Source: Homalodisca vitripennis (taxonomy: Eukaryota > Arthropoda > Insecta > Hemiptera > Cicadellidae). From it: a DNA stretch of 64,000 bases. Below are positions 24,800 to 37,112 of the stretch, piece by piece. How positions within the stretch are numbered: the stretch's first letter is position 1; every line of letters begins with the position of its first letter. The notes beneath the pieces were generated by a model that did no database searches, was not told the DNA's origin, and worked only from the letters and a program-made list of their open reading frames with translations. Both the position numbers and the translations under genes were made by a program. The stretch is taken from contig NC_060211.1 in assembly GCF_021130785.1 (NCBI RefSeq), positions 26,893,001 through 26,957,000 on the forward strand. Reading direction: 5' to 3'.

Positions 24800-26025
24800 A
24801 GTCGTATACAGTACGCATTTATTTAGGTAGAAATAAATTAATTTCATATATCACGAAATAAATGAAATATAAATTTTATTTAAGTCCTTTTAAATAATCC
24901 CGTTGTAAAAATATTGCTGCGAGTTACCACAATTGATAATAAAAGAATTAAAAACATAGTTCTGTAAAAGATATTTACATAGACGAGTACGTGCTTTAAT
25001 GTACCAAAATACGAGTATGTTTGGAACATTTGCTTAGTTTTTGACAGTGCAGCTCAATTATATCGTGTGTTTTAACTGCTTCTTAGAGAAAGCTCGTGGC
25101 CTAGGGGCTACCCTCCTAATTTCAAGCCTCAGCGCCCGATACTTAGGGGGAATTTCGTGATAAGTTATTAAGTGAGCGCAATCGTGGTTTTCAGCAAATT
25201 CTCACGAATTGTTCTGAAGTCATGGTAATCATGTAATTATGGAGATTCTCATAATGGAAATATAATGACAACTGTATACTGTTTTACGACTTTTCAATGA
25301 GAAGAATATTACCAATACTAGTATTATGGACTTTGTGGTTTCCAATGGATTATGTGGTTTTGTGGGTATTAGGTGATTTAACATTTTTAATATCCTAAAT
25401 AGTTTCAAGTAGCCTAATAACGAAGGAAAATACGTTAAATTTATATCTTACGCACAACATCTCTATGGGGAGCGCTTGCATGGTTATAATACGAAAGTTT
25501 CTTTTAAATAGATTTAAGAAATGGCCATTTAAATTATTTCAAAAATTAATTTCTTTGCTACCTACTTTTATCACACGTCTATTGCCGACTTTAGGTTTAT
25601 TTCTAAATTAATGCGTTTCCAAGATACAGTTATCCGCCAGTATATTTATAATGTTCGTTTGAAAAATAATGTTTTCGCTTATCAAATTATCTGTCTTATA
25701 AATGCAACGCCTCTCTGAAATAAAAAAATGTGAATAATTACGAAGAATTAAAATTTATTCTCATGAATTGTATCGGTACCTTGTACGAATAGTGTTATTT
25801 CAATTCTAACTTGTATTTGACTGATCACGGTTCTCTAACGAAACCTGAAGAAAATTATTAAAAAACTAAGATCAAAACTAACCGTTCAGTATGCAATACA
25901 AATTTGTACTAAATTATAAAACTAGTATTTTTTGTGTTTAATGTGTAAAATATTAACTTTTTAATTTTTTATGTGCAAAAAAACGTATAATATTACTGTA
26001 GCTCGGTAAACCCTGAAGTATCGTC
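24800..26025. other. No gene seen
   Basis: AT-rich DNA. A stretch at about 25090-25130 (CGTGGCCTAGGGGCTACCC) vaguely resembles a tRNA box A, but no box B follows at the right distance. Confidence 0.45.
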
Positions 26026-26363
26026 TTTCCTTGTCATCCAATCCCTATTGCCAGATCCTTTTCATGACACATTTTTGCCTTTCCGAGGATACGGCTACTC
26101 GTCCAATAAGTTAAATTAATCTTAATGTGCACATTTGTTTCCATCATTTTATTTACGAGATATGCCACGCAAGAATTAAATTTCTAATTGATTGTTTCCT
26201 TGTCATCCGATCCATGTTATAAAATCCTATTTATGACATATTTTTGTCTCTCCGAGGATACGGCTACTCGTCCAATAAGTTAAATTAATCTTAATGTGCA
26301 CATTTCTTTCCATCATTTTATTTATGAGAGACGCCACACAAGAATTACATTTCTAAGTGACTG
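26026..26363. repeat. 169-bp tandem duplication
   Basis: Two copies (26026-26194 and 26195-26363) share TCCTTGTCATCC, CCGAGGATACGGCTACTCG and AAGTTAAATTAATCTTAATG, with a steady offset of 169 bp. Divergence is modest, so the duplication is fairly recent. Confidence 0.9.
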
Positions 26364-26399
26364 TTCACTGGATATATAAAATAAAATCCCACGAATTAT

Positions 26400-26785
26400 C
26401 CACAACACCGCTGCCCCTGTGCTCGATATATTGCACCTCTTGACGCGTGAAGGAAGGGCAATGTTATTTCCACTATTGCGGGAGGTTTCTTTGTCTGAGA
26501 GGAGAGGCAACCACCGGGGCGGAAGAATTTAACGGCTTTGGAATGAAGAAGCTTTGAGGGGTTCAATCATCGGGTATCGACTGGCTTTGTGGCCCAAACT
26601 TGATTATATCAACATTGTGTGGGGCCGTCCTATTGGATCCTGCCGCTGTTATGCTAGTGGCAGAGTCGCTCGCATCCGATGTTTTCATCCTATTAGGCTT
26701 ACATCCGCAGGGGAGACGTGAAAATAATGGAGTTCGGATTAGTCAGTCATCGATAACTGATTTTTATATTTCCAAATTGTAAGAT
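26400..26785. other. GC-richer block, unassigned
   Basis: About 380 bp of higher GC directly to the right of the 169-bp duplication, with short open frames on both strands (plus 26600-26782, minus 26322-26510). No family motif was recognised. It could be a retroelement fragment or a non-coding exon. Confidence 0.25.
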
Positions 26786-27579
26786 ACCTGTTCGATTAAA
26801 TTACTCCCCTTGTCCTTAGGGTTTTGTTTATAAACATTGTAAATTGGTTTTCATATTTGTAAAGACTCATTTATTTGTTGAATGGCAATTTGTTAATAGT
26901 AAAAAATCATAATACCTTTTTATTTTATTTCAAAATACCTCAACTATTTCAAAACAAATACGTGAAAATATAGTTTTAAAAATATTGCTATAACATTAAA
27001 AAAGTAGTTGATCAATATTTTCCGCAACAAATGTAATTTACAATATTTAAAACAGTTAAAAATGAAGGATGAGAAAAAAATAGGTAGAAAATTATTTAAA
27101 TAACTCAAAAGCCTAAAACAGTGTTATAAATCCATTTAATGTACGTAAAATGCAAAAATATTATTTATTTCTGAATATAATACATTAGTATACATGTATA
27201 ATTCAGAGGTATGACTACAGTACAGGTAAAGTAACTTAGGTTATAAAACTAGCTAAAAACTGAAACAAGTATATTAAAATATAAGCTAAATAAAATAATA
27301 GTTATTGGCAAAAACTGATAGCATTTCTGATTCATGTTTTAGTGCAAGGAGGGGATGTGTGAGTGTAATAAACTATCCAATTCACTGATTTAGCTCCAAT
27401 TCTGACTTTTGCAAGGGATGCAGTATTTTTTACATAAAATATGTATAAGAAGTTCAATATTATCTTTGTATTGTTATATTTTATTATTGTTATATAAAAG
27501 CATATAACTTCCGATTAGTAATAGTTTTAAACGGTCGATTCAATGGATGGTTTTTAAGCCTGTAATAAAGGACGATGAT

Positions 27580-28420
27580 GGGTAAATTCAAAACAGTTAT
27601 AGGTGGACTAGAAACTTTTGCTGGATGAGCGTCAGTGAAGCGTATCACTCGTGGGGTGGGAAAACGTCACTTCTAACTGTCTGTCTGTCCGCACGCTAAT
27701 TAGAAAACGAACTGGTATATTGCTTTGAAATTTTGCATGAAGCTTCATTTTTATACAAGCAACACTAAAATCAATGACGGTGCATTTAACTCAATGTGAT
27801 TTCACCGAGGGTCTTATGATTAACTCTGATAGCAACAAAGAAATAGCGTAATAAATCGATTTGTAAACAAGGTGAGGACAATTATATGAGGCTTTTACAA
27901 GTGATTCATTAATAAATGTGGTTTATTCATACAGTAAACAGAATAATAGAGTGAAAAGTAAATGTTAAAAGTTGATAGACAAAATTTACTTCAGCGCACC
28001 CTCTCGTTGTATTACCCTTCCCATTTCACGGGAGCTTTTATTTTTAAACATTGCTATGAAAATTAACTCAATGAACAAAAATTTGAACTTATCATGTGCA
28101 AAAATATCTCAATAAAGATTATCTGTAGATTTAAAATTTTTGATGAAGCTTAATTTGTACATAGACAAAAAGGAGTCCTATGATTCAGATATATGGATTT
28201 GGCTGCATCATTAAACCACTCAGTAGGACTTTATATAAGGGGAGGTTGTAAAAATGTACTTTCTTTATGATATATGTCTGTCTATCTGTCCAAAGGACAT
28301 CTTGAGAGTGACGAGCTGTAGAGTTGCAATTTTGGAGACGAACTTAGCGAAGGCTGTTACGGGAAACGTGGTGTGGCTTACTCTAATGTTGTAACTATAG
28401 GATCTTTTAAAATAGTACAA
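27580..28420 (-). repeat. Dispersed repeat family copies, inverted orientation
   Basis: Contains, on the minus strand, the family blocks ACGAGTGATACGCTTCACTGACG (two runs), GACAGACAGACAG and GCTTCATGCAAAATTTCAAAG (two runs), seen in the other orientation at about 11.29 kb and 57.3 kb. A second fragment with TCTGTCTATCTGTCC lies at about 28277. Non-coding. Confidence 0.55.
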
Positions 28421-28487
28421 TAAATTAAACTTACTATATTGATAATGCAAATGTCTTAACTTTTACTTATACAGACACAGTATATTA

Positions 28488-29145
28488 GTGAAGGAAACAG
28501 GATTTTCCCGGACATTTGCCATCGTACAGTACATGACATACAATACGAACAAAGAAATTCAGTAACATTACGTTTCGAGATCTCCAATTTGATCTTTTCT
28601 TCAGGTAAATACAGTAACTAACCTTTAAAATAAGTAAGGGGGAAGGAGTGGGTCTTTTTTATTATTGGTTCATGCTAAACAAACCATACTGTGACTCCGC
28701 GTTGGTTTATTATGTAATCTGTTTAATACTTTTGGTTTTGCATACTTTGTTTGAAATGTCCTTTTTTGCCGCCATCTTGTTTCTGCCGTAAAGATCGCCA
28801 TTTGCTATTGGCCTCTGGTCAGTCGTAGGTGGTTGGTCGACGAATGCAGACCTATTGTGACCTGTATTCTGTAGTTCAGTTTTAATAATTAGTGTTGTAT
28901 TCAGTTTTTTATTAAGTGCATGTTTTAGAGTTAGTGAAGTTGACATACAACTTGTGATTCCTGACTTACGCATGTAACGACTCTCTGGTATGATCTGTTT
29001 ATTTTAACCGAGTTTGAAATTATGTGTTAGGTTAGTTATTGACCTGAAGAAGAGATCAGATTGCAGATCTCGAAACGTTGTGTTACTGATTTTTTTTGTA
29101 TCACTGAACGATGGCAAATGTTCTGAAAATTCCTGCTTCCTTCAC
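28488..29145. mobile_element. Penelope-like element with inverted ends (non-autonomous)
   Basis: The left end GTGAAGGAAACAGGA... ACATTTGCCATCG is the inverse of the right end CGATGGCAAATGT...TCCTGCTTCCTTCAC, giving 658 bp with about 120-bp inverted ends. Each end carries a 35-nt motif, CCTGAAGAA-hairpin-CTCGAAACG: minus strand at 28571-28605, plus strand at 29043-29077. CTGANGA and GAAA around a hairpin resemble the hammerhead-ribozyme core known from Penelope-like retroelement termini. No reverse transcriptase is present. Assignment to Penelope-like elements is an inference from the motif. Confidence 0.6.
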
Positions 29146-29329
29146 GATCCTTTCATCGTCAAAAACAAAGAAGTATATTAGGGTTTCCATAGGTAAAATA
29201 ATAAATCAATTATGAAAATTCTATGACTTTTTGTATTATTTATTTCCTTAAGACAATTAAACTTTACCAGCGAGAAGTCTGAGAGACGTAAGCTTAATAT
29301 TATGATATAAAACACGATTATCGGGCTAT

Positions 29330-29451
29330 GAGAGCTGGGGGGAGGGGAGTAGGTGTAGGTGCAGCGCAGGGCGGTGGTGTCTGCTGGGGGTGGAGGGGGG
29401 CGACGCTCCTCAGTAGTGTCGCGGCCGCCGTGACGCCCGTGTGTCAGTGTC
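29330..29451 (+). promoter_or_regulatory. CpG-rich 5' region / putative promoter of the Dok-7-like gene
   Basis: A sharp rise in GC and CpG (GTCGCGGCCGCCGTGACG at about 29418-29435) and poly-G tracts directly precede the ATG of exon 1. No TATA box was seen. Two arthropod initiator-like TCAGT sites lie at 29410-29414 and 29444-29448. Promoter function is inferred from position and composition only; part of this is probably 5' UTR. Confidence 0.4.
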
Positions 29452-29505
29452 ATGGATACCAACACGGTCGTCGAAGGCTCAGTCAAGTTTCGCGACGGAA
29501 AAAAG
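29452..29505 (+). CDS. Dok7: Dok-7-like adaptor, exon 1 (start codon to first intron)
   Basis: The exon encodes 18 residues, MDTNTVVEGSVKFRDGKK, and stops at a splice donor, AAG|GTACTA. The start has a good context (G at -3, G at +4) and follows a CpG-rich 5' region. VEG-V-(K)-(F/L)-RDGKK is the opening of the PH domain of Dok-7 proteins; I recall VEGQVKLRDGKK for human DOK7. The exon has the same length (54 bp) and phase (0) as I recall for human exon 1. In vertebrates Dok-7 is a cytoplasmic PH-PTB adaptor that activates the muscle kinase MuSK at the neuromuscular junction; the insect role is less clear. The next exon is 9.9 kb away at 39397. Confidence 0.85.
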
Positions 29506-31099
29506 GTACTAAAACACTCAAATTTGTATTAAAAAAGTTAAAAAACCCAATTTTTTGCACTATTTTTAACAGCCATCTTAAGCGCATTTTATAAACATTT
29601 TATTACATTTAAAAATATAAATTTCGTTTTATGCGAGCAAAATCTAAATCACCTATTCAAAAACGATGCATTTTTATTTTTTAAATGAATTAAACACAGC
29701 TTTTAATTAATGAAACATATTTTCTATTATTTTTATATTTTTAAGTTGGAACTTTGTAGGAAAATAAAGAGTATTTATACTCTTAATAACCTTAAACAAT
29801 AATTTTGTATATCGTAATATACGTACATTGAGATGAAACTGTATTCTACAAACATCATAATGTATCATTTTCTTTGTTTAAGTTAACTAAACTGATGTAA
29901 TTGTAATAAAAATAAACAGTTTTTTGAACAGTGCTGTTTGTTAGTGTTCATGTAGCTGAAGTTTATTTATTTTTGTTGAAAATATATAAATTTATTCCTA
30001 TGACACTGTCGATTCCTCGTTTTAGTGACCGTTTTAGAGTACAAGTGTTTCAATAAAATATTTTTAAGAACTTTACAACAAAGTTCAATACAATATAAAA
30101 AGGCAGATTTGATAGTATGGCTGTCATCTAGAAATATGAATATGAAGATGTATTAATTGTTTTTAAGTTAAATTTGTTAAAAGCTAGTGTTTAAAATGTG
30201 AAATAATTTAATGTCTGACTTGTTAATGCACTTTGCTTTAAAATTTGGAAGCCTATCCCTACTGCCAACTTACAATAGACGCTTATAAAGTAAGCACATG
30301 AGAGGTTTCTAAAAATTTAAAGTATTTGAAACACTATTTTTATTTATTTCGTGTCTCAAACGTACACATAATGGTTTTATACGTTAAGTTCTCACCATTT
30401 CAGATACGTTGGTGCAACGGCATACTGTAAAATAACTGAGAAATATTATAACCATGAACAGCTCCATTAATTAGTCCATACTTTAATGGATACGATTGTA
30501 ACCAATGCAAGCGTATTAAAGAGACTTTTACTATGTTTCGTTGAAATCACCATAGATTGAAATGCGAAGCATTTTTACCAATATTACGGTTAATTTATGT
30601 ACTTCCCTAATTTACACCTTAAACATTTATGTTATACACAAAATGTTACAGGAATAGATTGCTTTATGTCAAGAATTCTAAACCAATTTAAGCATTGCAA
30701 AGGCTTATTTGGGTGGTTCTAATCATTTGAACTTCGCAAAGTACTTGCCTTACCTCGAGAAGCATCATAAGAAAATTATACTGTCTTAAATTGCTTCATG
30801 TTAAAAAAAATGTTTGCCTATATTCTTTGAAAACCACTTAAATGCTTATGTATATTTATAGAACCAACAGTATTGTAAAAAATTAATTTATGACAAAATT
30901 TGTGTCTATCTGTGATAAAAATGCACAAATGTGAACAATCCCAATTTTAAAAATGTTTATTAAAAGACTAGCTAAGGATTGCTAAAGAGTTGTTACCACG
31001 TTAAGATTGAAAAGAACCTCTCTTGTAGACAACAGTAGTTAAGGTATTCATCCCTTTCTTTAAAGTTTACTTTGATTGATTTAGAAACATATTATTCCC

Positions 31100-31380
31100 T
31101 ATATTTTCCAATATTGTATGTTACAAAAATACAACACTACGATTCGAGTATAGTAGTGCTTTTCTTCAGGGATCAACCTTAAGCATGGTGTAAGAAAAAA
31201 ATATTAAATGTAAACCAACAAAAAATATAAAAAATTATTATTTTTTTAAATTTTGTGTTAGATTTAAATTTTAGTTCTTGCTTAACCTTATGCCTTTCGG
31301 TCTTTAAATGCCTGAGGAAGAGGATAGATTCCAATCCTCGAAACGTAGTTTGAACTTCGTAAAAACAAAAAGAGATGGCA
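31100..31380. mobile_element. Second Penelope-like inverted pair
   Basis: A plus-strand motif at 31311-31345 (CCTGAGGAAGAGGAT...ATCCTCGAAACG) and an inverted, more decayed motif at 31140-31170 (on the minus strand CCTGAAGAAAAGCAC... CTCGAATCG) face away from each other across about 140 bp. Downstream GAGATGGCACATATCCT matches the terminal GATGGCAAATGTTCT of the 28.5-kb element. This is therefore a shorter copy of the same family. Confidence 0.55.
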
Positions 31381-33437
31381 CATATCCTAAATCCTTTTAG
31401 GTTGTTCAGTAAAACTAGTTCTATTTTACTGTATATTTCTCAAAACTTGGTACTACCAAAATTCAAAATTTTTAAGATATACAAAAATATACTTACACAA
31501 GTTATTATAAATACTGTAATAACTGTAACATATTTTTCAATTATTATTAAAAGCCCGTAGTAGCTGAGGGGTAACTATTCATATTAAAATCTAAGGAAAC
31601 AGCGATGAACTTGAAAGAATAACATTTATAATACATAATTTAACTAACGAAAAGCAATTTATCTCTGTTCAGTGCGCGAGATAAAAATGTAACACAAATA
31701 AATTGCTGCCATCTTAAAAATTCTAATTGATTTAATACAGATAAAGTACTCATGGAGGCATGTATGAGTATATAAGTCTTAAAAAATAATTAAAAAAAAT
31801 TAAAGTAAACAGTTTTATAAATGTTCCAAAAACATGGCTCTGATTAAGTTTTCAGAGTGTAAACAATTAAAACTCAGAGGAAGAGGTAAAAGTATTATTG
31901 CATGATACACAGAAAAAACTAACAGTAAAGTAAATAACAAGTAGGACAGAACATTATTGAGATTGCTTCGTTCGAAGACACCTTGTAAATTAAATAGAGC
32001 AGAATTGTCCGCTAATTTCTTATGAAGATAAAGGAATGTAAGGTCGGTTTTTATTTAAACGTTTTCACATAGTAGATATATTTTAATTAATGGTTCTATG
32101 TTAACATTTTTCAGTAAAGAACTTGTCCATTGTTTAATTTGAAACTTCTTTGTCACTACTAATACGTCTAATTGTATAAAACAATATTTTGAAGGAAGAA
32201 AATGAAAAATTCCAGGTATAGTCGTTAGATGAGGAGAAAGTGCCATGACTCTCGTTTGAAAATGATTCGATCTAAAAGAAATTAATTATTTGTTAAAGAT
32301 GTAAACGAGTAATATCTAAAGCATTTCTGTGTATCTTTCGACCAAGAGTTATTAGCACAATTGAACATTATTATTACTTTTAAAATAAATGTTTTATTCA
32401 TGTTGTCCAACTTAAAGCAGAATACTCGTACAAATTAGAGCTACCTAAGTGAAAGACGATTCATACTACCCCAATGTAGGACATACGAATAAAGGAAGAG
32501 CAAGTAGCTAAAATTCTGTAATGACAATCAATGTTAATTACTAAACAAAACCTATATTTGCTATATGTACATTTTAAAAATATGTGAAATGTAAAAGTGT
32601 TATAAAAATTTCAATTGAAACCAATATTAAAAATTTTAAGTGTTTTACAAAAGTTGCTTAACGATCAGAAAAATGAACAGTAGTTGAATAAAAATTTAAA
32701 GCAATATAAGCACTGTATATCTCCACAGTTTTCCCCCCTCACTCTTTTTCTCTCTGTCCCTCTTTTTTATTTTTATTTCTTTATCTCATTCTTTACTTTA
32801 AATTGCTCACGTTAAGATATAATTCCTTCTTTTTAATTACGAGATTTATAATATGTTTTGAACTTTCAATACCATTTTCATAACATAAACAAAGTTAGGT
32901 CACCACTGATCATCAAACTGATCAACTGTGGAAAGCAGTTGCAGATATTGTCATTTGAGATCTGAACTAAAAGCTAAGAAATTAAAGATACTGATGTGAG
33001 TAATCCAGAAAATTAGTTTCTTAAGTCGCAAATGATAGTAATAAACCAGGTATTATTGTATTATATTTTTGCAGGTACGTGGCTTCTTAGTTGCCCTTTT
33101 GTGGAAACAACTGTTTATTGGTTACATTAATACGGATGCGAAAGATTATTTTATCCGTAAACTTTCACTTAATATAGTTTGCCCTTTGGAACATGAATAT
33201 TCTTCATTGTATGCAACGTATCATATACAATCTTTACACTATTCAAATACAAATGAGTTTTTTTTATACACTAATTGAATTATCTATTATCATACATTGT
33301 TCTACAAATACTTCAATCTAACGAGTTTAAAATGTTTTCTTTGGTCAAATGCCTGTACTTAGAATATCTAATCTTGTCTAATCACAATAACATAAATTAC
33401 GTATTATAGAGCATGGCAGAGCACAAATCTAATAATA

Positions 33438-33500
33438 AAATATTATACCGGTTGTCTTAAAAGTTCCATCCACCATCTCCCCCTTATAGCTTTTTATGAA
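33438..33500. mobile_element. Possible decayed transposon end
   Basis: ATACCGGTTGTCTTAAAAGTTCC followed by CCACCATCTCCCCC resembles, with mismatches, the terminus of the 8.3-kb MITE (CCGGGTGTCCCAAAAGTCCC plus a C-rich tract). No partner end was found. Confidence 0.35.
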
Positions 33501-33662
33501 TAGAGATGGTGTGACTATCCCAAGTTGTCCGAGCCCGATTAAAACCCAATCCATATGTATACAAGAAGTTCTAACAGTGTGGGCAGCATCTATAGCCATT
33601 GAGCTCTTCTCCTTGATTACAGTATAAATTCTTAAAACTTTTGAGACAGTTGTCGGAGTGTT

Positions 33663-34067
33663 ATGTTTGTACTGCAGCTTCATTTCATTATTTTGAAAAG
33701 AAATGTATATTATAATAGGTTTCGGTTTCATTTCTTTGCTGATCCAACAGTAGACAATTTCTATTCTGAATCAATATATGTTATATTCCATCCAATATAT
33801 GTGTTCAATATAAATTCAGTGAACATTCAATCAACACTACAACATGATTGTAGAAAGTGTACAGACAGTATTTTGGACACTGGAGCTGCTCCTGTTGATT
33901 CTAACACCAACAATTATCCGTCAACAATACTTCCATTTAATGTGTATCACAGTTTTAAGTACGAGTTGTCAAAAAACTGTTTAGTTCCGGAGTCCAACCT
34001 CCCTCGGTTTGAATGGTTCAACAAAAAAATTATCACATTTATTTTTAGAACATTCGTAATGATCTGA
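33663..34067 (+). CDS. Unassigned 134-codon open frame
   Basis: An ATG-initiated frame of 134 codons, the longest on either strand outside transposases and tandem arrays. Residues about 45-115 have a mixed, non-low-complexity composition (HDCRKCTDSILDTGAAPVD, then PSTILPFNVYHSF). No domain, signal peptide or transmembrane pattern was recognised. A 100-codon minus frame overlaps its start. It lies in intron 1 of the Dok-7-like gene, just to the right of a possible transposon end, so it may be a transposon fragment or a chance frame. Confidence 0.25.
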   Translation: MFVLQLHFIILKRNVYYNRFRFHFFADPTVDNFYSESIYVIFHPIYVFNINSVNIQSTLQHDCRKCTDSILDTGAAPVDSNTNNYPSTILPFNVYHSFKYELSKNCLVPESNLPRFEWFNKKIITFIFRTFVMI

Positions 34068-34817
34068 AAGATGAAAGTGGGTGAAAAGATAACCACTAGA
34101 AACATAAAATTGTACAATTTTTTTACAACTCTGAATTATGAATCTCAATATGTGTTGCTCTTATTAAATAAAAATATTGTCTTATAAATAAACTCCATAT
34201 GTAACAACGTTTCTAACACTCGTGTCTCATCCATCTGATTTCTTTTGGGGACTAACTAATTTTCACGAATTTATCCGATGATCTTTTTCACGGCTTTTAA
34301 ACAATGAACCTAATTATTGCCCAGTGCCAGCCCGGTTGATCGTCACGGCCTGAAACGCTGCGAGTTTATCACAAAGTAACCAACAGAGTTAGTTCAGTGG
34401 TTTGGAAACTTTGTTTAGCTTGTTATTTCAGTTAGCCCGTGGACAAAGGCTCTCTCGTCGTGTGCGAGATTACGCTAACTGCCGACGTGTCACATCGCTG
34501 TAGCAGCCGCTTAGTTAGGGCAACTTCCTCAGGACAATCGCGATGGGAATAACCTTAAAAATGGAGTTTCCAAAAAAATTACATTTTGAAAAGGTGTGTT
34601 ACGAATAACGTCTGTCTTGCTATAGGCTACACTATACTCACAAAGTCCTTCAAGTACTTGAAAACACTATGAAACAGTGTAGTTAGGGCAAAGTACATTA
34701 ATATCAAGTATATATTAGGGAAAAGTCGTGATTATCCAAAATGTGGTTATCTGAACCATATAAAAGATTTACCATTTACTTCATAATCTGGCGTTATTGG
34801 TATAAATCCATTTAAAA

Positions 34818-35454
34818 ATAGACAGTTACTCAACGAATATTTTTATGAATTATTCATATAATACTACAGCACGAAAATCATACCAAAAAGGTTTGATGAG
34901 TTTTTCAGCACTGAATAAGCCTTGATATACAGAAATTTCGATTACCCTAAACAGGTTTTGTCCCATCGATTTCGGATAATAGCTTCCATTTTTTCTTTTT
35001 ATAAGGAGAAGCCGATCCCCCTTTTAGAGCCTTATTCTGCCCGTCCTCATGGGCCACTGGCTTGTGCGAGGATCTTATCAAACAGAATGAGGGAGACACT
35101 CAACACAGTACAAGGCCGATGGTACTGACATAAAGTCCCAACGGTCACAGTCACAATTTGAACCCGCGCAACCTCTAACTCAGACCCAAAGTCCAACGTC
35201 TTAGACCACTCGGCCATCGGCACTCCCAACTCTCATTAGGTATAAACAGTTTTTTTTTTATTGGGAAATCAAGTACAAGAAGAGTAAACTTTTGTTTGTA
35301 ACGTTAGCAAACTCAGTATTGTTTTTTGTTAAATGTTGAACAGAATTAACCATTTTATACGGATAAATTAGGTTCAGAATGTATGCCCTGTGTGGTCTTG
35401 ATAGATAGTTACTCAACGAATATTTTTATGAATTATTTATATAACACTACAGCG
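34818..35454. repeat. Direct repeat of about 54 bp flanking the SINE
   Basis: 34818-34871 and 35401-35454 are near-identical (ATAGAYAGTTACTCAACG, then TTTTTATGAATTATTYATATAA, then ACTACAGC). The repeats are 583 bp apart and bracket the tRNA-derived SINE. They are too long for an ordinary target-site duplication and point to a local segmental duplication. Confidence 0.75.
34930..35226 (-). mobile_element. tRNA-derived SINE
   Basis: On the minus strand the head reads GTGCCGATGGCCGAGTGG then TCTAAGACG, a tRNA-Leu/Ser-type D-arm and box A. It is followed by GCGCGGGTTCAAATTGTG, a box B, about 50 nt further on. A non-tRNA body follows (through about 34930). This is the layout of an RNA polymerase III-driven SINE. 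The T-arm does not close well, so it is not a functional tRNA. The 3' boundary is uncertain. Confidence 0.65.
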
Positions 35455-35875
35455 GGGGGAAATCCTTGAAGGTGACTGAAGCTAAGAAAGGGCATGTGAT
35501 GTTTGCATGAACGTTGAGTCCGAATCACTAAGGTTTTGATTGAATTGTACCAGCTGATTGATTACGGGTCCTGTAAAGTCCACCCAGGCCGGAGGGAAAT
35601 CCTGGCCAACCCGGTTATACCTGACTTCTCTACTTGTTTCTTAATTAAAATATTGGTTCCTATTCAAAGTGAGCAAACATGTGAAACTACGCAATTACTA
35701 CAATTAAAATTCAAACATTTATATTACGTTTCTTCATTTTTACAATTTAATTTGGAAATTATAACTTATATCAAACTATAATCTGCACCAGCAAAACTTT
35801 TCTGTCATTATTAGTACTTGGAAATGAATTTTGTTGACGTATATTTGTTCCATTAAGGTTTTACTATACAATTTA

Positions 35876-36190
35876 TTATTTCAACAACAAAGAAACGCGG
35901 GAAAATATCTTCTGTTCTAAAGATCCGAATTTTCCTAAAGAGAAATTACCCATCAGCTGAAGAAATTTGTAACCTGGACGCCGATCTGTAATTGTTTTAT
36001 CATCCGCTGTAAATAATCTTATTTTAAACAGTTTGGAGATCTTTCTATATGAAAGGTTCCTTATATTTTTGTTATACAATTTGCCTCTTAATAAGAAGTT
36101 ATCGTCTGCTATCCAATTCCTGCTAAAGTCTAATTTAACTTGTCGAGAATGCGTGAATAAGTTTAAATCTGTGGTAGCTTTAAAGAACAA
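35876..36190 (-). other. Unassigned 104-codon open frame
   Basis: Minus-strand frame rich in Lys, Leu, Phe and Arg (for example KLDFSRNWIADDNFLLRG). No family motif was recognised. A 73-codon plus frame overlaps it. It lies inside the Dok-7 intron and may be a decayed transposon gene or chance. Confidence 0.2.
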
Positions 36191-36922
36191 TTGTTTCAGA
36201 ACATGCAGAAGTATAAAAATACTCTTATCCCCAAGTTTGTTGTCACCTAATTAAAGATTTTAGTATTACTAAAGGAATTTATTTAAAGTTTTAGTACCAC
36301 TGAAATGTATTTAAACTTGTACCCTAGCTATTTGTTACTAACTTGTGTTTCAATCGATAGTTTTAGGACAGATTGGGCCTAAGATGGGCAATAAAAGATA
36401 ATTATTCGTCCTTGACTAAGTAGGTTTAGTACGAATCAAGTTCTATATAACATATAGTTCAGTAGGGGACATTTCTGACAAATTACGCTCACATTATTTA
36501 TGTGATATATTATGGATTAAGATTGTCACATTAGCGTAAATCTATTTATACTAGTGAACCGTTCAATCTAAAATGATATCGTTCTCCTCCTTATCTCCGA
36601 AGATATTCAGAACCCTGACAAAGTTAAATAGTCTATTAAATAAGTCTGAAGTTATGGAATCAATATTGCAAAAGTTTAGTTTGTTCGGATGTCTACAGCA
36701 AACCTGTCATCATATAAACTATTAAAACTTTATGAGATAGTCAAGTCCTGTCAAGCTCCTAAAGAAGATATCACTGCCTTAAAAGGGCATTTCAAGAAAA
36801 ATGTGTGTGCTTTTTTTATTTATCAACAATATTTACTGTAACTGACCAATTTTAATACGTCTCTTATATTGCGCTTTAGTACAAAAGAGTTTATCGTATT
36901 GCTTGTAGTTCTTCAACTACAG

Positions 36923-37112
36923 TATGTCGCTTGACGAACGTGAACGTATAACACTTCTTATTATTCTAGTTGGGGAAACAACAAACGATCACACGAGGAA
37001 TCGCGCACTGATAGAAAGGTTGGACAGCACTACTAAAACAAGAAAAACTAGGATAGCCTACTATGAATAGACTGGCTAATAGGAAAGTCCAAATTGCGAC
37101 CCAAAGATAAGA
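36923..37112 (+). pseudogene. Fragment of DD41D transposase N-terminus
   Basis: MSLDERERITLLI at the start and, further along, an ERLDSTTKTRK segment and a TG-x-x-GKSKLRP segment align by eye with the helix-turn-helix region (ERFEMTGSVRNRPKSGR) of the transposase encoded at 49018-50088. The frame is interrupted by stops (for example the TAG within 37066-37072), and everything after the first 60 or so codons is lost. Confidence 0.6.

Noticed and set aside
24462..24818. 118-codon FLATLD/FLATLE repeat protein
   Set aside because: 18-bp minisatellite with the same by-product effect; no conserved flanks, signal or splice sites.
25090..25160. tRNA-like box A (GTGGCCTAGGGGCTACCC)
   Set aside because: No box B at the proper distance and no cloverleaf.
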